From the NCBI GenBank assembly GCA_900768635.1, contig CAAGDP010000122.1, forward strand, positions 1-10,304: DNA of 10,304 nt, given 5' to 3'. Within the stretch, counting starts at the first letter, position 1. The number at the start of each line of letters is the position of its first letter. Position numbers and translations under genes: made by a program. The notes beneath the pieces are model-generated. The model searched no databases. It was not told the origin of the DNA and saw only the letters and a list, made by a program, of their open reading frames with translations. Source of the DNA: Enterobacterales bacterium. Its GTDB lineage: Bacteria; Pseudomonadota; Gammaproteobacteria; Enterobacterales; Succinivibrionaceae. Positions 1 to 4,901 of this stretch are shown in pieces.

Positions 1-36
1 AACGCCACTTTAGATAGCAATATCTATCGGGGTTAA
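1..36 (+). CDS. Possible last codons of the element's TnpB gene (partial)
   Basis: Frame 1 is open from the window edge and ends at a TAA (34-36), giving a tail that reads NATLDSNIYRG. A tnpB stop codon just before the structured right end is the usual layout in IS605/IS1341-type elements, and the scaffold stem begins only two bases further on (GTCG, 39-42). Eleven residues are too few to identify the protein. The assignment rests on position, not on homology, and the frame could be chance. Confidence 0.25.
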   Translation, partial: NATLDSNIYRG

Positions 37-109
37 AGGTCGGAGGCGTAAGCCGTTATTACGACTGGGCAGTTACAAGCCCACTACCTTTAGGTGGTGG
101 GTAGTTGAC
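11..109 (+). ncRNA. Putative TnpB omega RNA (reRNA) scaffold
   Basis: A series of small stems sits where omega RNA scaffolds lie in TnpB elements, at the 3' end of the element. TAGATA (11-16) pairs with TATCTA (21-26) across a GCAA tetraloop. GTCG (39-42) pairs with CGAC (62-65), enclosing GGC (45-47) and GCC (52-54) with a GTAA tetraloop. GGGC (67-70) can pair with GCCC (79-82), in competition with the terminal hairpin at 80-101. Two GNRA tetraloops and an alternative pairing suggest a folded RNA. In known systems the guide is the flanking DNA just past the right end, which here would be the first roughly 16-20 bases of the sirtuin remnant. Expression is not shown. Confidence 0.5.
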
Positions 110-544
110 ATGCATGGTGAGCTTAAAAAACTACGTTGCTGGGAAAATGTGGGCGGATGCGGTGAAGTGGTATCCGTGGAAGGTCCTCAAGACCCTCAGG
201 GCGAGTGTCCGTTTTGCATGAAAAAAGGTCTCCTGCGACCTCATATTGTCTGGTTTGGAGAAATTCCTCTGTATATGGATGAGATCACTGCCAGTTTGTC
301 TCATGCTGATTTGTTCATATCCATCGGGACTTCTGGAGTAGTATATCCTGCTGCCGGTTTTGTAAGGCTGGCTCGTCATGCCGGTGCCAAAACCATTGAA
401 TTTAATCTGGAGCCTTCTGCAACCAAAGGATATTTTGACGAAGGAGTGTATGGACCTGCCGGACGCACCTTGCCTGATTTTGTAGATCGGTTACTAAATT
501 CTCCGGAAAAAACTCTGGAAGATATTAGTGATGGCCAAAAATGA
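110..544 (+). pseudogene. cobB: CobB-type sirtuin deacylase, 3' remnant split by an IS element
   Basis: The 144 residues match the C-terminal half of bacterial CobB, the NAD-dependent protein lysine deacylase, which is about 240-280 residues when whole. The remnant starts at MHGEL (residues 1-5), whose His2 corresponds to the catalytic histidine. A complete zinc site is visible (Cys10, Cys17, Cys33, Cys36), followed by RPHIVWFGE (43-51), GTSG (73-76) with YPAAGF (79-84), and NLEPS (99-103). The GAGIS and NID motifs of the Rossmann NAD-binding half are absent, so this piece cannot be an active deacylase. The frame stays open upstream into the IS end to base 14, but the only start codon is the ATG at 110. 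A GGTGG run about 12 bases upstream is a poor ribosome site inside the IS hairpin. There are no frameshifts or internal stops, so the insertion may be recent. Confidence 0.9.
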
Positions 545-626
545 TTTGACCTTTGCGTATTCTAATCTTTCAGATATTCATCGAGTTGATAAGTTATGAC
601 TGTTTTATCCGGTTTTCTAATGATAC

Positions 627-1454
627 TCAATCGATTTTTGGCGGCATGCCGGAGTTCATCCCTTGTTCCGTCTTAAGATCTGCAAAGTTAAAAATACTGT
701 CATCTAGCATGTGGGAAATCTTGATATCCTTCAGGGATTTTGCCAGGATTTCTGTTCTTCCCGGATATTCCTTTTCCCATTTGGATAACATTTCTTTTAC
801 AACTGACCGTTGCTTATTAGCTGCAAAGCGACAGAGATCGCTGCTGATAATAGGGTATTCCTTAGCTGCAGCATAGCGGATAATATCTTTTTCAGCACAG
901 TAGACCATTGGTCTTATGACTATATGACGTTTATCATCAGTAAGCAGTTTTGCAGGCATGGATTTGATTTGACCGGTAAAGAACATATTAAGAAACAATG
1001 TTTCCAGCAGATCTTCTCTGTGATGGCCGAGAGCAATTTTAGTTGCACCGATTTCTTCAGCTGTTCGATATAGAAAACCGCGACGCAGCCGTGAGCAGAG
1101 ACTGCAAATATTTTTACCATCGGGGATCTTTTCAGAAACAATTCCATAAACATTTTCAGTTACTATCCGGTATTCGATATTCTGTTCCTGAAAATATTTT
1201 TCCATAAGACCGTCAGGATATCCCGGCACCTTTCCATTTAAGTGTACAGCAATAATTTTGAAGTTAACCGGAGCTTTTTGCTGGAGATTGCGAAGGATAT
1301 CCAGCATCACATAGGAATCTTTGCCTCCACTCATACAGGCCATTAAAACATCGCCTTCTTCGATAAGGTTGTAATCACTGATGGCACTGCCGATAGCATG
1401 GCGCAGTCTTTTCTGTACTTTGTTAATTTCGTAGGTTTGTTTTCGCGGATCCAT
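627..1454 (-). CDS. ttcA: tRNA 2-thiocytidine(32) synthetase TtcA
   Basis: TtcA is a cytoplasmic ATP-dependent, iron-sulfur enzyme that thiolates C32 of certain tRNAs. The 275-residue product has the family-specific N-terminal stretch (NKVQKRLRHAIGSAISDYN), the PP-loop SGGKDS (42-47), the CSLC motif (Cys117 and Cys120) followed by SRLRRG, GHHREDLLETLFLN (143-156) and a third conserved cysteine in SDLC (Cys208). In the E. coli enzyme the three equivalent cysteines bind the 4Fe-4S cluster. The product is about 36 residues shorter than E. coli TtcA (311), through loss of the poorly conserved C-terminal tail. The segment usually read as NLDQ after the second strand is HLNG here. The start is fixed by alignment of the N-terminus; its ribosome site is weak (AGGAAA about 15 bases upstream). 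The gene lies 73 bp downstream of the lipoprotein gene on the same strand, so co-transcription is possible. It converges on the sirtuin remnant. Confidence 0.97.
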   Translation of the reverse strand: MDPRKQTYEINKVQKRLRHAIGSAISDYNLIEEGDVLMACMSGGKDSYVMLDILRNLQQKAPVNFKIIAVHLNGKVPGYPDGLMEKYFQEQNIEYRIVTENVYGIVSEKIPDGKNICSLCSRLRRGFLYRTAEEIGATKIALGHHREDLLETLFLNMFFTGQIKSMPAKLLTDDKRHIVIRPMVYCAEKDIIRYAAAKEYPIISSDLCRFAANKQRSVVKEMLSKWEKEYPGRTEILAKSLKDIKISHMLDDSIFNFADLKTEQGMNSGMPPKID

Positions 1455-1527
1455 AATTATCAGGTTTTATTTCCTGTCCTGTCTCGTAATTCTTTTTCAG
1501 TCTTGCTCAGGAATAAATACAGAATAG

Positions 1528-2367
1528 TTAATTCTGCTGGCTGGATTGAGATGTTTCAGAACCGGAATTTGCCAATCCGGCCATTATTCCGGAAGCCTCA
1601 TCACTGCAGATTTTCTGATTGTTTATGTAATAGTCCTGCATTGATTTGACTGTCTGAGAAATACTCTTGTTTTCCTTGTCTAACTGGTTGGCCTCTTCAT
1701 ATGCAAGTAATGATTGTAATAATGATGCTTCAGATCCGGTTACGATAACATGATAGGCTGCGCAGGCTTCAGTCTGATTAGCTTTAAGGTCGCCGCATCC
1801 TGCCGAAGAGAGAAGAAATAAGTAAAGCCAGCCTTCAGGCTTGTTTTTTCGGGTTGCAATTTCCTGAAGATAAGCCTCTCTGGCAAGGATACACTGCTCC
1901 TGTGCTTCATAAGCGTTTCCAAGACTGATCATGGCATCAGGATCTCCTTCCCGGGCAGAGATTTTAAACCACTGAAGAGCTTCCTGAGAATTTCCAATAC
2001 TGTCGTAATATTCTCCCAGAGCTTTCGCTGCTTCAGGAACATTATGACTGGCTGCATTGGTAATATGGGCAATCCCCTCACTCATCCGGGTATTGCTGTC
2101 CAGAAATGCATTTAAAATTTTATCATCTGTATAGAGCAGTCCCAGAACATATTCAGCATGATAATCCTGTTGGGCGGTAAGTCGTTCGCAGGCTTTCCAG
2201 GATGCATAGTAGGATCTGTTAAGAACAATGTCCTGTTTGCTGGAGCACAGCTCCTTATCAGTTTTGACTTTTTCTGTAGATGCAGGTTTTGAACTGCATC
2301 CCTGAAGAATACATACTGTAAGGACAACCAGGCAATTTATCAGAATATTTCTGCAGTTAATAATCAC
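1528..2367 (-). CDS. Outer-membrane-type lipoprotein with Sel1/TPR-like repeats
   Basis: The N-terminus is a short lipoprotein signal: a hydrophobic run LINCLVVLTVCI, then LQGC with the lipidated Cys24 (numbered from the GTG start). Ser at +2 predicts sorting to the outer membrane. Helical repeats occupy roughly residues 50-190. Sel1-like signatures include AEYVLGLLY, AAKALGEYYDSIG followed by EALQWFKISAREGD, and DAMISLGNAYE followed by ILAREAYLQEIA. A serine/glutamine-rich tail ends the protein. Sel1 and TPR lipoproteins usually act as scaffolds or adaptors in the envelope; no partner is evident here. The mature part has several cysteines that could form disulfides. A GTG start at 2367 is preferred over the TTG at 2373 because GAGG (2375-2378) is 7 bases from the GTG and only 1 from the TTG. 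The specific function is unknown. Confidence 0.82.
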   Translation of the reverse strand: MIINCRNILINCLVVLTVCILQGCSSKPASTEKVKTDKELCSSKQDIVLNRSYYASWKACERLTAQQDYHAEYVLGLLYTDDKILNAFLDSNTRMSEGIAHITNAASHNVPEAAKALGEYYDSIGNSQEALQWFKISAREGDPDAMISLGNAYEAQEQCILAREAYLQEIATRKNKPEGWLYLFLLSSAGCGDLKANQTEACAAYHVIVTGSEASLLQSLLAYEEANQLDKENKSISQTVKSMQDYYINNQKICSDEASGIMAGLANSGSETSQSSQQN

Positions 2368-2373
2368 AAACAA

Positions 2374-2380
2374 ACCTCAC
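2374..2380 (-). promoter_or_regulatory. Ribosome binding site of the lipoprotein gene
   Basis: On the minus strand this reads GTGAGGT. Its spacing of 7 bases to the GTG at 2367 selects that start over the TTG at 2373, which it almost touches. Confidence 0.55.
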
Positions 2381-2712
2381 AGATCCTGTTGAAACTGATA
2401 TTGATGATAAGGCAGGCAGGGGGAAAGTATCTCCTGAAATTATCTGAATAATCTCCGTTTCAAGGATTTTACCCTCCATTCATTAAAAGTATTATCGTTC
2501 AGAACAGGCAGAAAATAAAGACTATTCAGAACACATACCGGAAGATTGAAAAGGGAAGAATGCAGAATATACTGCTTTACTCTTATCTTTATCCCCGGGA
2601 AGCGATCATCACAGGCGGTGCAGATATACTTTTGATAAGGATTTGTTTCCCTGTTTTCAGAATGAATACATCCGTTTTTTTTCAAGTTTTAAAAAAATAT
2701 TAATTTTTTTTA
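2381..2712. other. Gene-poor spacer between the lipoprotein gene and the htpG promoter
   Basis: About 330 bases lie between the divergent lipoprotein and htpG genes, and no convincing gene is seen on either strand. The left part must hold the lipoprotein promoter, but no convincing -35/-10 pair could be picked out. The right end is strongly AT-rich, with runs of T and A around 2676-2712 directly upstream of the htpG -35 element. Such a tract could act as an UP-type element or a bend. An 81-codon minus-strand frame here starts with TTG, has no ribosome site and resembles nothing recognised. Confidence 0.5.
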
Positions 2713-2741
2713 CTTGAAATATCTTCCCCCTGTCCCTATAT
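2713..2741 (+). promoter_or_regulatory. Heat-shock (RpoH, sigma-32) promoter of htpG
   Basis: CTTGAAA (2713-2719) matches the sigma-32 -35 element exactly. CCCTATAT (2734-2741) matches the -10 consensus CCCCATNT at all but one position. The 14-base spacer is in the accepted 13-15 range. Transcription would start near 2748-2750, giving a leader of about 50 bases. htpG is a classic RpoH regulon member, so sequence and context agree. Confidence 0.85.
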
Positions 2742-2787
2742 AACTTCTTAGTAATGAAGAAACGGTTATAAACCAGATTATTTTATA

Positions 2788-2793
2788 TAGGAG
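2788..2793 (+). promoter_or_regulatory. Ribosome binding site of htpG
   Basis: TAGGAG ends 5 bases before the ATG at 2799. This is the strongest Shine-Dalgarno in the window and fixes the htpG start. Confidence 0.8.
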
Positions 2794-2798
2794 TTATC

Positions 2799-4721
2799 AT
2801 GACTGCTGAAAAGCATACGTTCCAAACTGAAGTAAAGAAAATGCTTGATTTGCTGGCAAACAGCCTTTACTCAAATAAGGAAGTTTTTCTTCGTGAATTA
2901 GTATCAAACGCATCAGATGCCGCTGATAAATTAAGATTTAAAGCTTTATCTGATTCTTCACTCTATGGTGATGATCCAAATCTTAAGATCCGTATCAGTG
3001 TGGATAAGGAAGCCAAGACCATAACCATTAAAGATAACGGTATTGGTATGAGCAAGGCTGAAGCTATTGAACATCTGGGTACTATTGCTAATTCCGGTAC
3101 TGCCGATTTCTTTGGTAAGCTTTCTGATTCCGAAACCAAGGATTCTCAGCTTATTGGTCAGTTTGGTGTAGGTTTTTATTCAGCTTTTATTGTTGCAGAC
3201 AAGGTAACTGTCAGGTCCCGTGCCGCCGGTACTGCTCCTGAGCAGGGTGTTTGCTGGGAATCAACCGGTGACGGTACCTTTGAAACTTCTGATATTACCA
3301 AGGAAGATCGCGGTACTGATATCATTCTTCATCTCAAGGATGATGAAAGTGATTTCCTCAATATCTGGAAGATTGAAGATATTGTTTCCAAGTATTCAGA
3401 TCATATTGGTATTCCTGTAGAGCTTTACAAGGAAGTTCCAGATGAAAATGCCAAGGAGGAAAAGGATGAACAGGGTAATCCGGTTCCTCCTAAGATGGTT
3501 TGGCAGTGGAAGCAGATTAATAGTGCTACCGCTCTCTGGACAAAGAATCCAAAAGAACTTAAGGATGAAGATTACAAGGAATTCTATACTCATCTGGTAA
3601 ATTCCTATCAGCCTGAGGAACCTTTAGCCTGGGGTCATAACAAGGTTGAAGGTAATTTGGAATATACTTCATTACTTTATATTCCATCTAAGGCTCCTTG
3701 GGATCTGTTTAATCGTGATCAGAAACATGGATTAAAGCTTTATGTCCAGCGTGTATTCATTATGGATGATGCTGAACAGTTTATGCCTGTATATCTGCGT
3801 TTTGTTAAAGGTCTTATTGATTCCAACGATCTTCCTCTTAACGTGTCCCGTGAAATTCTTCAGGACAACAAGATCACTCAGCAGCTCCGCAAAGCATGTA
3901 CCAAGCGTGTTCTTGGCATGTTGGAAAAGATGGCCAAGGATGAACCTGAGAAGTACAAGACCTTCTGGAAAGAATTTGGTAATGTGCTTAAGGAAGGTCC
4001 TGCAGAAGATTATGCCAACCGGGAAGAAATTGCCAAGTTGCTTCGTTTTGCCTCTACTAAAAATGACAATAACGAACAGAGCGTTTCTCTGGAAGATTAT
4101 GTTTCCAGAATGCCTGAAAAGCAGAAAAACATCTATTATCTGGTAGGTGAAAATTACAATGCCGTAGCTAACAGTGCACATCTTGAAGTTTTGAAGAGCA
4201 AGGGAATTGAGGTTCTTCTCATGTGGGATCGGGTAGATGAATGGCTTATGTCACATCTTACTGAATTCCAGGGAAAGAACTTTATCAGTGCTACTTCTCA
4301 GGATCTTCAGCTTGGTGAACTGGAAAACCAGGAAGATAAGGATAAGGCAGAAAAGCTTGCCAAAGATAATGAAAACACTGTAAAGCGCTTTAAGGATGCT
4401 TTAGGTGATAAAGTTACTGATGTTAAGGTTTCAAGCCGTCTGGTGGATACTCCGTGTTGCGTAGTTTCCGATCAGGCTATGGGTGCTCATATGATCAATA
4501 TTATGAAAGCTATGGGTCAGCCTATTCCTGAAACCAAGTACACTCTGGAAATTAATCTGGATCATCCTCTTATCACCAAGGTTATTGATGAGCCTGATGA
4601 AGATAAGTTTAAAGAATGGTCAGAACTTCTTCTGGAGCAGGCTAAGCTGGGAGAACAGGGTTCTCTGGACGATCCAGCATCCTTTGTTAAACTTTTGAAT
4701 AAGTTCTTGTTACAGCAGTAA
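2799..4721 (+). CDS. htpG: Hsp90-family molecular chaperone HtpG
   Basis: HtpG is the cytosolic bacterial Hsp90, a homodimeric ATP-driven chaperone that remodels client proteins together with DnaK. At 640 residues it is slightly longer than the E. coli protein (624). The GHKL ATPase domain is complete: ELVSNASDA (33-41) with catalytic Glu33 and Mg-binding Asn37, DNGIGM (79-84) with adenine-contacting Asp79, GTIANSGT (94-101), and the glycine-rich lid segment GQFGVGFYS (120-128). A charged linker rich in K, E and D follows near residues 210-230. The middle domain has LPLNVSREILQ with Arg351, equivalent to the arginine that contacts the ATP phosphate. The last 130 or so residues form the dimerisation domain, which lacks the MEEVD tail of eukaryotic cytosolic Hsp90, as expected for bacteria. 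It is a single-gene unit with its own heat-shock promoter and terminator. Confidence 0.99.
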   Translation: MTAEKHTFQTEVKKMLDLLANSLYSNKEVFLRELVSNASDAADKLRFKALSDSSLYGDDPNLKIRISVDKEAKTITIKDNGIGMSKAEAIEHLGTIANSGTADFFGKLSDSETKDSQLIGQFGVGFYSAFIVADKVTVRSRAAGTAPEQGVCWESTGDGTFETSDITKEDRGTDIILHLKDDESDFLNIWKIEDIVSKYSDHIGIPVELYKEVPDENAKEEKDEQGNPVPPKMVWQWKQINSATALWTKNPKELKDEDYKEFYTHLVNSYQPEEPLAWGHNKVEGNLEYTSLLYIPSKAPWDLFNRDQKHGLKLYVQRVFIMDDAEQFMPVYLRFVKGLIDSNDLPLNVSREILQDNKITQQLRKACTKRVLGMLEKMAKDEPEKYKTFWKEFGNVLKEGPAEDYANREEIAKLLRFASTKNDNNEQSVSLEDYVSRMPEKQKNIYYLVGENYNAVANSAHLEVLKSKGIEVLLMWDRVDEWLMSHLTEFQGKNFISATSQDLQLGELENQEDKDKAEKLAKDNENTVKRFKDALGDKVTDVKVSSRLVDTPCCVVSDQAMGAHMINIMKAMGQPIPETKYTLEINLDHPLITKVIDEPDEDKFKEWSELLLEQAKLGEQGSLDDPASFVKLLNKFLLQQ

Positions 4722-4751
4722 GAACTGACTCTTTAGTTTTTCTTTGAAATG

Positions 4752-4790
4752 AAACCCTCAGTAGCATGTCTGTTGAGGGTTTAATTTTAT
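4752..4790 (+). terminator. Rho-independent terminator of htpG
   Basis: AAACCCTCA (4752-4760) pairs perfectly with TGAGGGTTT (4774-4782) across a 13-base loop, followed by the T-rich AATTTTAT. It lies 30 bases after the htpG stop. The A-run at its left foot and the T-run at its right could let it also work weakly on the minus strand. Confidence 0.8.
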
Positions 4791-4848
4791 CAGGATTATG
4801 AAACAGTGCAGTTTCCTGTTATTGCTGGGATTTTTTATCCATCGGAGA

Positions 4849-4880
4849 TAAAAAAGCCTGCAGCCGGAGAGGATGCAGGC
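4849..4880 (-). terminator. Rho-independent terminator of the NLPP-repeat ATPase gene
   Basis: Read on the minus strand, GCCTGCA (4880-4874) pairs with TGCAGGC (4862-4856) across an 11-base loop, and a run of six T follows (4855-4850). It begins 21 bases past the ATPase stop codon. A second, AT-only inverted repeat overlaps its T-tract: TTTTTTATC (4831-4839) with GATAAAAAA (4847-4855). Confidence 0.88.
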
Positions 4881-4901
4881 GGATTTATAATTTGAATATG
4901 C

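Larger units (their letters stand above)
1..109 (+). mobile_element. Right end of an IS200/IS605-family (TnpB-type) insertion element
   Basis: The last bases before the sirtuin remnant form a 9-bp subterminal hairpin. CCCACTACC (80-88) pairs with GGTGGTGGG (93-101) across a TTTA loop, with one T-G wobble, and is followed by TAGTTGAC (102-109). A subterminal imperfect palindrome a few bases from the tip, without terminal inverted repeats, is the hallmark of IS200/IS605 right ends. The junction at 109/110 is placed there because sirtuin homology begins abruptly at ATGCATGGT. The element's left end and transposase lie outside the window, so the exact family member and the target site cannot be read. 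The orientation implies that its genes are transcribed toward the sirtuin remnant. Confidence 0.72.

Noticed and set aside
2440..2685. 81-codon minus-strand open frame with a CTAC motif
   Set aside because: It starts with TTG, has no ribosome binding site, overlaps the AT-rich htpG upstream region and resembles no known protein.
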